From Microbacterium proteolyticum (lineage in GTDB: Bacteria > Actinomycetota > Actinomycetes > Actinomycetales > Microbacteriaceae): a DNA stretch of 64,000 nt. The position numbers and the translations under genes were made by a program. Numbering within the stretch: the stretch's first letter is position 1; each line of letters opens with the position of its first letter. Of this stretch, positions 8,412 to 14,836 are shown piece after piece. The notes under the pieces are model-generated. The model was given only the letters and a program-made list of their open reading frames with translations. It did not search any database and was not told the DNA's origin. The stretch spans positions 2,790,001-2,854,000 of the forward strand of contig NZ_CP121274.1 of the NCBI RefSeq assembly GCF_029639405.1. The letters run 5' to 3'.

Positions 8412-8439
8412 ATAGCCGATAATGCACATTATGTCAGGT
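8412..8439. other. dif: dif site (XerC/XerD chromosome dimer resolution), replication terminus
   Basis: The 28-bp site holds CCGATAAT (8416-8423), two variable bases GC, then ACATTATGTCA (8426-8436) and GGT. This matches the actinobacterial dif consensus, in which CCGATAAT-N2-ACATTATGTCAAGT is the conserved core, with differences only in the outer left bases and one base (AGGT for AAGT). The inner arms ATAATG/CATTAT are a near-perfect palindrome. It lies intergenically between divergent genes, and the GGGGGAG strand polarity flips between 6892 and 8785, on either side of it. XerC and XerD are not encoded in this window. Confidence 0.9.
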
Positions 8440-8484
8440 TTAATCGGGAGGGCGCCGGACGCCGGGCGTCGCGCTCCCCGGCCG

Positions 8485-8490
8485 TAGACT
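8485..8490 (+). promoter_or_regulatory. leaderless -10 TAGACT
   Basis: TAGACT ends 7 nt before the GTG at 8498 and there is no RBS, fitting leaderless transcription of the next gene. Confidence 0.55.
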
Positions 8491-8497
8491 GCGCCTC

Positions 8498-9001
8498 GTG
8501 TCGTTCACCGGGCTCATCTTCGCCGTCGTCGTGCTGTCGATCATGATCCCGTTGATGGTGATCGCGGTCGTGTGGCCGGCGCCGCTGGCGCGCTGGAACG
8601 GCGCCGCACAGCGGACTCTTCCGATCGCCGCGCCGCGTCGCGTGCGAGAACGAGCCGCCCTGGCGTCTTCGCCGCGCTTGATGCGCGCCTGGGGCATCGG
8701 GGGTCTCACGATGGGGACTCTGATCGTCATCAGTATCACCCGGAGCCTCCTCCTCAACGGGATCGACCCGGCGCCCGCGAACCTCTCCCCCCTCCTGACC
8801 GGAGGGTTCATCGTCATCGGTACCGCTCAGGCGATCTTCGGCGTCGTGCTCGTGGTTCGCTCGCGCCGAATTCTCGACATGCTTCGTCGGAGATTCGCGG
8901 AAGACGGCGCCGGCCTCCGGCGGTGGATGGTCATCGCGTGGGGGTGTGTGGGGATCCTCATGTCGTGCGCGGTCTTCCTCATCGTCCTCCTGGGCATCTG
9001 A
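8498..9001 (+). CDS. hypothetical membrane protein next to dif
   Basis: Predicted 167 residues from a GTG, with four hydrophobic helices (about 4-27, 66-86, 98-120, 144-166) and a basic cytoplasmic loop near 40-62. A TAGACT -10 seven nt upstream suggests a leaderless transcript. I recognise no family. Codon use is slightly less GC-biased at third positions than the housekeeping genes, which fits variable terminus-region DNA. Confidence 0.6.
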   Translation: MSFTGLIFAVVVLSIMIPLMVIAVVWPAPLARWNGAAQRTLPIAAPRRVRERAALASSPRLMRAWGIGGLTMGTLIVISITRSLLLNGIDPAPANLSPLLTGGFIVIGTAQAIFGVVLVVRSRRILDMLRRRFAEDGAGLRRWMVIAWGCVGILMSCAVFLIVLLGI

Positions 9002-9021
9002 GGGCAGAGACTCCTCGCGGC

Positions 9022-9027
9022 TACGCT
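9022..9027 (+). promoter_or_regulatory. leaderless -10 TACGCT
   Basis: TACGCT ends 6 nt before the ATG at 9034, the recurrent leaderless spacing in this window. Confidence 0.5.
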
Positions 9028-9033
9028 GACCGG

Positions 9034-9345
9034 ATGAGCTCCCCCCGACTCCCCCGCGACCGTCGACGCACCGCGTCGATCGTCCTGTCGGCGATCTCGC
9101 TCGCGATCATGACGATCCTGTTGGTATGGGTCTCCAGCATCATGCTGACGGTTTCGGGCTCATCGACGATGATCGCGATCCTCCCGTGGACGTTGTTCTA
9201 TCTCACGTCGTGGATCTGGGCCGCACTCGCCCTGGTCGCGCTGGTGCTCGGGGCGACTTCTCTCAGACCGTTGCTCCCCTGTGTTCTTGCGGCGGCCGTG
9301 CTCGTCGAGATCCTCTTCGGGTTTTTCCTCCTCCCCACCTTGTGA
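9034..9345 (+). CDS. small hypothetical membrane protein
   Basis: Predicted 103 residues, starting MSSPRLPRDRRR and then three hydrophobic segments (about 14-38, 46-70 and 77-101). It has its own -10 (TACGCT) 6 nt before the ATG rather than an RBS. Two CTCCCCC words fall in its first 20 codons, in the orientation expected right of dif. No family recognised. Confidence 0.55.
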   Translation: MSSPRLPRDRRRTASIVLSAISLAIMTILLVWVSSIMLTVSGSSTMIAILPWTLFYLTSWIWAALALVALVLGATSLRPLLPCVLAAAVLVEILFGFFLLPTL

Positions 9346-9484
9346 CAGGCAGACCGATCCTGCGCCGACCGCGGCCCATCGACGGAGCGAAGTCGTCGAT
9401 TGTTCCCTGCCCCTCGCCGCGCCGGCGCACGCTCCCCGTTTCGGTGGTCGGTGGTCTCGAAGGAGAGAGGGGTCACGGCGTGCG

Positions 9485-9958
9485 GTGCGAAAGACTACAG
9501 CTGTGACCGGTAAGCGCCCGTTGAAGGACTTCCTCGCCGCGTTCGGGGACAAACCGATGATTCTCCCTGACTGTCAGGTCGTCGACTCCGACAGGGCGGA
9601 CCGGGGGCGGATTCTCCGTGCCTTCTCCCGTGCGGGCTGGATTCCCACATGGTCCGGCAACAGCGCTGATGCGGTCGAGGCGAGCTGGTTGCAGGATCCG
9701 AGCTGGGACGGCAATGCCTTCAGCGTCCAGCCCATCCCGGGCCTCCGAATCAACTTCTTCTCTGGGCCGGAGGTTTTGTTCGACCTGGATCTGCGCGAGC
9801 TCACGAGCGAAGGAGCATTGCAGGCGGTCTACGACGTCATCGCGCGAGTGGGGCTAGCGACTGGTAAGCACATCACGGTGTCCCAAGAAGGAACGTGGGA
9901 CGACGTCGTGGTGGCGTATGACCCGAAGACCGCGTCATTCTCCTGGGCGTCGGCATAG
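9485..9958 (+). CDS. hypothetical cytoplasmic protein
   Basis: Predicted 157 residues from the GTG at 9485, with purine-rich AGGAGAGAGGGG about 13 nt upstream; a GTG at 9503 is an alternative. No signal or membrane segment. It is rich in Trp and Asp (SWLQDPSWDGNAF, EGTWDDVVVAYDPKT) and reads like a small alpha/beta protein; no family recognised. A weak hairpin (9972-9988) follows the stop. Third-position GC is lower than in the neighbours, suggesting recent acquisition. Confidence 0.5.
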   Translation: MRKTTAVTGKRPLKDFLAAFGDKPMILPDCQVVDSDRADRGRILRAFSRAGWIPTWSGNSADAVEASWLQDPSWDGNAFSVQPIPGLRINFFSGPEVLFDLDLRELTSEGALQAVYDVIARVGLATGKHITVSQEGTWDDVVVAYDPKTASFSWASA

Positions 9959-10050
9959 GCCTTGCTTCCGAGGAACCGATTCGGTTTCATCGCGCTGGGG
10001 CCGGGCGCCAGCACGTCACGCCCGACACTCCCCTGCCTCCTCGCCGTGGG

Positions 10051-10149
10051 GTCTTCTCCGATGCCGAACGGGTCGCCGCAGCAGGCCCACTCCCAGGTCT
10101 CGAGCCAGACGCGGGTGACGTCGCGCTCGCCGGGCGTCAGCGGATCCAC
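10051..10149 (-). pseudogene. remnant of a DUF6578-like gene
   Basis: Reading on the minus strand, about 23 codons give VTRVWLETWEWACCGDPFGI, matching as I recall the conserved W..W..ACCG.PF.xG start of actinobacterial DUF6578 proteins. The frame then runs on without recognisable similarity and enters sequence antisense to the gene ending at 9958. A GTG at 10149 overlapping the neighbouring SDR stop is the only start and has no RBS. Best read as a truncated gene. Confidence 0.4.
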
Positions 10150-10943
10150 TCGGAGGTCACGCCGATGACGCGCGAGCCGTCGAGGTCGCCGAGCGAGAGC
10201 CCCGCGAACCGGACCGCGGCCTCGGAGGTCTGCCACCGGAACTTCGGGGTGTCGGTGACGGCGGCTTCGATCACGGTCTCCGCCGCGTCCTCCGCCGCCT
10301 GCGCCTGCGCGAACGACGCGGTCGTGCGCTCGATGTACGCGTCGAGCTGCGCCTGGTACGGACCGCCGTCGTAGCGATCCACCGACGCGGTGAACGACGA
10401 CGCCACGGCCGCGGGCTCGACGATCGCGACGTCGATGCCGAAGGGGGCGACCACCGGGGCGAGCGACTGCATGAGTCCCTCGACGGCGAACTTCGCACCG
10501 CAGTAGGCGTCGGCGAACGGCTGCCCCACCGCTCCCCCGACGCTGGTGACCGTCACGATGCGGCCGTAGCCGCGCTCGCGCATGCCGGGCAGGACGAGGC
10601 GCGTGAGCCGCGCGACGGACAGGTAGTTGGTGTCGAGCTGCGCCTGGAGGTCGGCATCCGAGAGCTGTTCCAGGGTGCCGACGGCGCCGCGCCCGGCGTT
10701 GTTGACGAGGACGTCGACGACGCCCAGGTCGGCGATGAGGGCCGCCGCGGCGTCGGCGTCGGTGACCTCGAGCGCGCGGACGTCGAGCGTCACCCCGGCC
10801 GCGTCGGCGGCGTCGCGCAGGGCGTCGGCGCGGGAGGTGTCGCGGACGGTCGCGACGACGGAGAGGCCGGCCTGCGCGAGGCCGACGGCGGTGTGCAGAC
10901 CGATGCCGCTGGAGGTACCGGTGACGAGAGCGATGCGGGTCAT
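10137..10943 (-). CDS. classical SDR family oxidoreductase
   Basis: Predicted 268 residues with all classical SDR signatures: TGTSSGIG (8-15), NNAG (81-84), Ser134, and Tyr147/Lys151 in AYCGAK. NAD(P)-dependent reduction or oxidation of an unknown alcohol or ketone in the cytoplasm. The VRDTSR region after the second strand suggests NADP preference (inference). A TAGGGT -10 lies 6 nt before the ATG, so the mRNA is probably leaderless and the gene monocistronic. Confidence 0.9.
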   Translation of the reverse strand: MTRIALVTGTSSGIGLHTAVGLAQAGLSVVATVRDTSRADALRDAADAAGVTLDVRALEVTDADAAAALIADLGVVDVLVNNAGRGAVGTLEQLSDADLQAQLDTNYLSVARLTRLVLPGMRERGYGRIVTVTSVGGAVGQPFADAYCGAKFAVEGLMQSLAPVVAPFGIDVAIVEPAAVASSFTASVDRYDGGPYQAQLDAYIERTTASFAQAQAAEDAAETVIEAAVTDTPKFRWQTSEAAVRFAGLSLGDLDGSRVIGVTSEWIR

Positions 10944-10949
10944 GGCACG

Positions 10950-10955
10950 ACCCTA
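10950..10955 (-). promoter_or_regulatory. leaderless -10 TAGGGT
   Basis: TAGGGT on the minus strand with exactly 6 nt before the SDR ATG at 10943. Confidence 0.5.
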
Positions 10956-10976
10956 GACCCGACCACCGACGTGGCG

Positions 10977-11237
10977 TCAGGCTGTGTGGCCGCCGATCAC
11001 AGTGAAGAAGACGCTGAACCACAGGATCATCAGGAGCAGCGTGGCGGCTGAGCCGAGCGCGCCGAGGATCATCGCCCAGCGCGCCAATCCGGTGCCGGTT
11101 TCGACGTTGCCGGGGCGAGCGAGTTGGTTCCTGGCCAGGATGCCGAGGACGAGCCCGGCGATCGGGACGACGAAGGCCGCGATGAAGCCGACGAGGGCGA
11201 GCGTGTTGGTGCGCGGGGGTGCGGCGGGCGCGGTCAT
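10977..11237 (-). CDS. DUF4190 small membrane protein
   Basis: Predicted 86 residues with two hydrophobic helices (about 13-37 and 52-80). The sequence LALVGFIAAFVVPIAGLVLG, followed by LARNQLARPG-like text, is the DUF4190 pattern. Role unknown; such proteins are common small integral membrane proteins of actinobacteria. It has a leaderless -10 (TACGCT at 11244-11249). Confidence 0.75.
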   Translation of the reverse strand: MTAPAAPPRTNTLALVGFIAAFVVPIAGLVLGILARNQLARPGNVETGTGLARWAMILGALGSAATLLLMILWFSVFFTVIGGHTA

Positions 11238-11243
11238 GGGCTG

Positions 11244-11249
11244 AGCGTA
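11244..11249 (-). promoter_or_regulatory. leaderless -10 TACGCT
   Basis: TACGCT on the minus strand ends 6 nt before the ATG at 11237. Confidence 0.5.
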
Positions 11250-11271
11250 GCGGTCCCGCGGCGTCGCGATG

Positions 11272-11673
11272 TCACTCCCCCGTGAGGTCGCCGATCAGCG
11301 CCTCGACGCGGCCGCGGATGTCGTCGCGGATCTGCCGGACGGCCGTGGCATCCTGTCCGGCCGGATCGTCCAGCTGCCAGTCCTCGTAGCGCTTGCCCGG
11401 GAAGATGGGGCACGCGTCGCCGCAGCCCATCGTGATGACCACGTCGGACTCGCGGACGGCATCCACCGTGAGGATCTTCGGGGTGTTCCCCGCGATGTCG
11501 ACCCCCTCCTCCGCCATGACCTCGATCGCGACGGGATTTATCCGGTCCTTGGGCTCGGATCCGGCGGACAGCACCTCGATGCGGTCGCCCGCGAGGTGCT
11601 GCAGATAGCCCGCGGCCATCTGGGAACGGCCGGCGTTGTGGACGCACACGAACAGGACGGTGGGACGCGACAT
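11272..11673 (-). CDS. arsC: arsenate reductase, low-molecular-weight phosphatase type
   Basis: Predicted 133 residues. The N-terminal VCVHNAGRSQ loop holds the nucleophile Cys10 and Arg16; Cys84 and Cys88 in GCGDACP match the relay cysteines of LMW-PTP-like arsenate reductases. It reduces arsenate to arsenite, with thioredoxin or mycothiol as likely donor. GAGGAAAA precedes the ATG. It follows an ArsR-phosphatase fusion by 16 bp on the same strand, so both form an arsenic operon. No arsenite pump (Acr3 or ArsB) is seen here. Confidence 0.88.
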   Translation of the reverse strand: MSRPTVLFVCVHNAGRSQMAAGYLQHLAGDRIEVLSAGSEPKDRINPVAIEVMAEEGVDIAGNTPKILTVDAVRESDVVITMGCGDACPIFPGKRYEDWQLDDPAGQDATAVRQIRDDIRGRVEALIGDLTGE

Positions 11674-11689
11674 GGGTTTTCCTCGGGGG

Positions 11690-12352
11690 TCAGGCGGCGC
11701 GCACGTGCGGCAGCAGGGCGTCGATGCGGTGGGAGATTTCGTCGAAGGCCGACTCGAAGGCGTCGCGGGTGCCGATCCGGACGGGGTCGGGGATCGACCA
11801 GTGCAGATCGGTGGATGCCAGCGACTCGCGGGCGCGATCGCACACGGTGATCCGCAGGTCGGCGGGGCGCGTGATGTCGTCGAGCGTTCGGGGGCGGGCG
11901 TCCGCCAGGTCGAGTCCGTGCGCGGCGGCGACGGCCACGGCCCCCGGGGCGACGCCCTCGGCGGGCAGGGTTCCCGCGGACGCGACGTCGATCGACGTGT
12001 GCGCGCGCCACAGGTGCTCGGCGAGCTGCGACCGGGCGGAGTTCGCGGTGCAGACGAACACGACGCGCGGGACGAGAAGTTCGACGTCGCCCGTCTCGGT
12101 GCGCATCGCGTCCGGGACGAGACGCACGTAGCTGCGACGCCCGTCCCCCTCGGATCGGCGACGCTCGATGAGGCCGGCGTTCTCGAGCACCTTGAGATGG
12201 TGCGCCAACAGATTGGATGCCAGCCCGAGCCGCTCCCCCAGCTCGTGCGGCGACAGGTCACCGACGGCGAGCGCGTCGACGATCCGCAGGCGCGCGACGT
12301 CCGCCAGCGCGGCATGGCGCGCGGCGCGGACAGCGAACGGCGAAGATTCCAT
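11690..12352 (-). CDS. ArsR regulator fused to a low-molecular-weight phosphatase
   Basis: Predicted 220 residues. Residues about 10-80 form a winged helix of the ArsR type (LSPHELGERLGLASNLLAHH recognition region). Residues about 95-220 are a full LMW-PTP/ArsC-like domain with the P-loop CTANSARS (Cys101, Arg107). There is no obvious ArsR metal-binding Cys pair in the HTH part. Probably it senses or processes arsenate and represses its own operon with arsC. An operator palindrome lies directly upstream and there is no RBS, so it is probably leaderless. Confidence 0.88.
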   Translation of the reverse strand: MESSPFAVRAARHAALADVARLRIVDALAVGDLSPHELGERLGLASNLLAHHLKVLENAGLIERRRSEGDGRRSYVRLVPDAMRTETGDVELLVPRVVFVCTANSARSQLAEHLWRAHTSIDVASAGTLPAEGVAPGAVAVAAAHGLDLADARPRTLDDITRPADLRITVCDRARESLASTDLHWSIPDPVRIGTRDAFESAFDEISHRIDALLPHVRAA

Positions 12353-12355
12353 TTA

Positions 12356-12371
12356 CTCAATGATCGTTGAG
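12356..12371. promoter_or_regulatory. ArsR-type operator CTCAA-N6-TTGAG
   Basis: A perfect 5-bp inverted repeat with 6-bp spacer lies four bases upstream of the arsR-phosphatase ATG and covers the expected -10 (GATCAT on the minus strand). Spacing and sequence resemble ArsR boxes (ATCAA-N6-TTGAT type), so binding would block initiation. Confidence 0.7.
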
Positions 12372-12465
12372 ATACTCAGGCGTGTCAACTCGAGGGGCTG
12401 AGCCGAGTCGTTCTGATCCGAACGCCGGTCGGTGTCATCGACGGACGGTCCGATAGGTTCGGGCC

Positions 12466-12549
12466 GTGACGTCGCGTCCGATCGTCGCCACCGCGGTGGC
12501 CGTCATGCTCGACGGACCCGCCGCACCGCTTTTCGGACTGCTCGCGTAA
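12466..12549 (+). CDS. possible 27-residue leader peptide
   Basis: A GTG at 12466 opens a short frame to TAA at 12547-12549, encoding a hydrophobic peptide beginning VTSRPIVATAVAVML. It is the only plausible content of the 226-bp gap between the ArsR operator and the sigma-factor gene, which otherwise holds only promoter-like DNA. There is no homology support. Confidence 0.15.
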   Translation: MTSRPIVATAVAVMLDGPAAPLFGLLA

Positions 12550-12579
12550 CGCGCCCACCTCGACCGGACATCACAGAGC

Positions 12580-13140
12580 ATGGGGAATCTCGACAGCGAC
12601 GCCGACCTGTGGCGCGACGCGCTCGCGGGAGACGGCGACGCGTTCGGCGCGGTGTTCGATCGACATCGCGACCGCGTCTACCGACACTCCTACCGGCTGG
12701 TCCCGCACATCGCGGACGCGGAAGACGTCCTGGCGGCGGCATTCCTGGAGCTCTGGCGCCGCCGAGGTGCCGTCCGTCTCGTCGACGGATCCGTCCTCCC
12801 CTGGCTGCTGCTGACGGCGACGAATTGTGCGCGGAACCTGACGCGCTCGCGTCGCCGCTATCAGTCGGTCCTCGACGCGCTGCCGCGAGACGCCGTCGTC
12901 GTGGATCCTCCCGCGGACCCTCTGGACGCCGTGCTGGTTGCGGCCGTGGCGCGCCTCCGGCCCCGCGACGCCCGGCTTCTCGCGCTCGTGGCCCTCGGCG
13001 ACCTCGAGATCGCCGATGCGGCCGCGCTCGTCGGCCTCACTCCGGGGGCGGCGCGTGTCCGTCTCCACCGCATTCGCGCTGCCCTGCGGCAGGACCTCGG
13101 CGCCGACACCCGGACCGGGTATCTCACGGAGACACCATGA
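12580..13140 (+). CDS. RNA polymerase sigma factor, ECF-like (sigma-70 family)
   Basis: Predicted 186 residues. Region 2 (about 18-85: FGAVFDRHRDRVYRHSYRLV, DAEDVLAAAFLELWRRR, WLLLTATNCARN) and region 4 (about 120-172: LRPRDARLLALVALGDLEIAD, TPGAARVRLHRIR) are both present. Length fits ECF sigma factors. Its TGA overlaps the ATG of the following membrane protein by 4 bp, as for sigma/anti-sigma pairs. No strong RBS precedes the ATG. Confidence 0.85.
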   Translation: MGNLDSDADLWRDALAGDGDAFGAVFDRHRDRVYRHSYRLVPHIADAEDVLAAAFLELWRRRGAVRLVDGSVLPWLLLTATNCARNLTRSRRRYQSVLDALPRDAVVVDPPADPLDAVLVAAVARLRPRDARLLALVALGDLEIADAAALVGLTPGAARVRLHRIRAALRQDLGADTRTGYLTETP

Positions 13141-13898
13141 ACACCCCCGCACTCTCCCCCGCCTTCTCCTCCGCTCTGCGCACGCACCTGGTCGCCGAGG
13201 TTCGCTCCCCCCGTCGTCCGCGCCGGCGTCGGGGGATGTGGGCGGTGGGAGCGACCGCGGCCGTCATCCTCGGCGGGACGTCGGCGGCCGTGGCATCCGG
13301 GGTTCTCTCGCTTCCCGGTACGCCCCAGGACACCGCTCTCGGCGTGGAGCGGTCGGTTGAGGGAGCCGGGACGGGGGCTCTCGACCTCGGTCCGGTACCG
13401 GAGGGCGCCACCGACGTCGCGCTCACGCTGCGGTGCCGGGACGCGGGCACGTTCGACCTGCCCGGTACCGGGTCGGTGGTCTGCACGGAGCCCGGCGACA
13501 GCGCCGCATCGTGGACCGTCGCGCTGGATGCCGTCGACCCGGCGAACCTCCAAGTCGTCACCGACGCCGGGGTCCGCTGGTCGCTCGTCGGGCAGTACGT
13601 GTCGCGCGAGACGCTTCCGCTCGAGACCAATCCGGACGGCCTGACGTTCGGGTCGATCGTCGGCGGCGAGACCCCCGATCTCGTGGCGGTCGTCGCGACG
13701 AACGGGCGCGAGGGCTACGTGCGGCGGACCGACCTGGAGGACGCGGACGGGACGACGGCCGCGCGGTCGTTCCGCTCCCCCGCCGACGCGCTCGCCTGGC
13801 AGGAGGAGCGGGGCACGACGTCGATCACGATCCCGGTCTACGCCTCTGACGGGCGGACGGTGCTCGGCGATTTCGTCGTCGGCGGTGGCGCGCGCTGA
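13137..13898 (+). CDS. single-pass membrane protein coupled to the sigma factor (putative anti-sigma or target)
   Basis: Predicted 253 residues: a short cytoplasmic N-terminus (about 1-33, ending in the basic RRPRRRRG), one membrane helix (about 34-55), then a large extracytoplasmic beta-rich domain with a Cys pair (RCRDAGT and VVCTEPG). The topology fits a membrane-anchored sigma regulator, but the cytoplasmic part is too short for a usual anti-sigma domain and lacks the HxxxCxxC zinc motif. Translational coupling to the sigma gene (ATGA) supports functional linkage. It converges with the SGNH gene, 3 bp away. Confidence 0.7.
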   Translation: MNTPALSPAFSSALRTHLVAEVRSPRRPRRRRGMWAVGATAAVILGGTSAAVASGVLSLPGTPQDTALGVERSVEGAGTGALDLGPVPEGATDVALTLRCRDAGTFDLPGTGSVVCTEPGDSAASWTVALDAVDPANLQVVTDAGVRWSLVGQYVSRETLPLETNPDGLTFGSIVGGETPDLVAVVATNGREGYVRRTDLEDADGTTAARSFRSPADALAWQEERGTTSITIPVYASDGRTVLGDFVVGGGAR

Positions 13899-13901
13899 GG
13901 A

Positions 13902-14669
13902 TCAGGACGAGAGCGGGGCCAGCTCGGTCCAGCCGCCGCCGAACTTCGCGGCGCGGCCGTCTCCGGACGACGTCCCGGTCAGGCGGCGCCGCACCCAGGG
14001 GGCGACGTGCTCGCGGTAGTAGGCGGTTCCCTTCAGGCGCGGGATGTCGGGGATCTCGGGGAGATGCCACCACTCCGCCGGCGCCGCGAGTCCGACGGAC
14101 TCCAGCACGCGCGCGGCCACGCGATGGTGCCCGCGGGCGTTCATGTGGAGCCGGTCGACGGACCAGAACTCGGGCCCCGCGAGCTCGCGGTCGAACCAGT
14201 TGTAGGCCGTGATGACGTCGGGCCGGGAGCGGATCATCTCCTCGACCGCGTGCGACAGGCGGTCGCCGCGACCCTGGACGATCTGCCCGAGCGGGAGTCC
14301 CGCCGACGGATTCGCGCCCGAGAGGACGATGAGCTGCACGCCCGCGTCATCGCAGCGACGGAGCACGTGATCGAAGACGTCGACGATCCGCTCGATGCCC
14401 GTGCGGGGCCGCAGCATGTCGTTGCCGCCGCCGTTGAACGACAGGTGGGTCGGCTTCAGGGCGAGGGCCGGTTCGAGCTGCTGGTCGACGATCGGCTGCA
14501 CGAGCTTCCCGCGGATCGCGAGGTTCGCGTACTGGATCGGTTCGCCCGTGGCATCCGCCCATCCCTGCGCCGCGAGGTCGGCCCAGCCGCGGACGGTTCC
14601 GTCGGGGAGTTCGTCGCCGACGCCTTCGGTGAACGAGTCGCCGATCGCGACGTAGCGCACGGATGCCAT
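13902..14669 (-). CDS. SGNH/GDSL hydrolase
   Basis: Predicted 255 residues without signal peptide. The SGNH blocks are clear: GDSFTEG (Ser12), a Gly in the RGK region, GGGND (Asn83) and VDRLHMN (Asp172, His175). Likely a cytoplasmic esterase or lipase; substrate unknown. TAGGCT lies 6 nt before the ATG, so a leaderless transcript is likely. Confidence 0.9.
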   Translation of the reverse strand: MASVRYVAIGDSFTEGVGDELPDGTVRGWADLAAQGWADATGEPIQYANLAIRGKLVQPIVDQQLEPALALKPTHLSFNGGGNDMLRPRTGIERIVDVFDHVLRRCDDAGVQLIVLSGANPSAGLPLGQIVQGRGDRLSHAVEEMIRSRPDVITAYNWFDRELAGPEFWSVDRLHMNARGHHRVAARVLESVGLAAPAEWWHLPEIPDIPRLKGTAYYREHVAPWVRRRLTGTSSGDGRAAKFGGGWTELAPLSS

Positions 14670-14675
14670 CCCGCC

Positions 14676-14681
14676 AGCCTA
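14676..14681 (-). promoter_or_regulatory. leaderless -10 TAGGCT for the SGNH hydrolase
   Basis: TAGGCT on the minus strand ends 6 nt before the ATG at 14669. Confidence 0.5.
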
Positions 14682-14720
14682 CGCGCGCGGGAACGCGCCG
14701 GACGTCGGACGTGGATGCCA

Positions 14721-14791
14721 GGTTTTGGGGCGCGATCCGCGCTGTGGGGCGGAGAATTCACGCCCCAGAGCGCGAAATGCGCCCCAAACCC
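14721..14791. repeat. long imperfect palindrome 1 (31-nt arms, 9-nt loop)
   Basis: Left arm 14721-14751 and right arm 14761-14791 pair at 26 of 31 positions around the loop GAGAATTCA. Each arm holds two copies of one motif: TGGGGCG at 14726 and 14745, CGCCCCA at 14761 and 14780. It lies downstream of the MFS gene and upstream of the SGNH promoter. It may act as a terminator, but the length, loop and internal repeats are unlike a simple one and no T-run follows. Confidence 0.8.
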
Positions 14792-14836
14792 GATGAGCCG
14801 GGGCCGGGGCCGGGAGCGAGAGCCGGGTCTCGGGCG

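Noticed and set aside
14721..14791. Four repeated TGGGGCG units taken as a short CRISPR-like array
   Set aside because: The units are inverted relative to each other, unevenly spaced and part of one palindrome; no spacers or cas genes.
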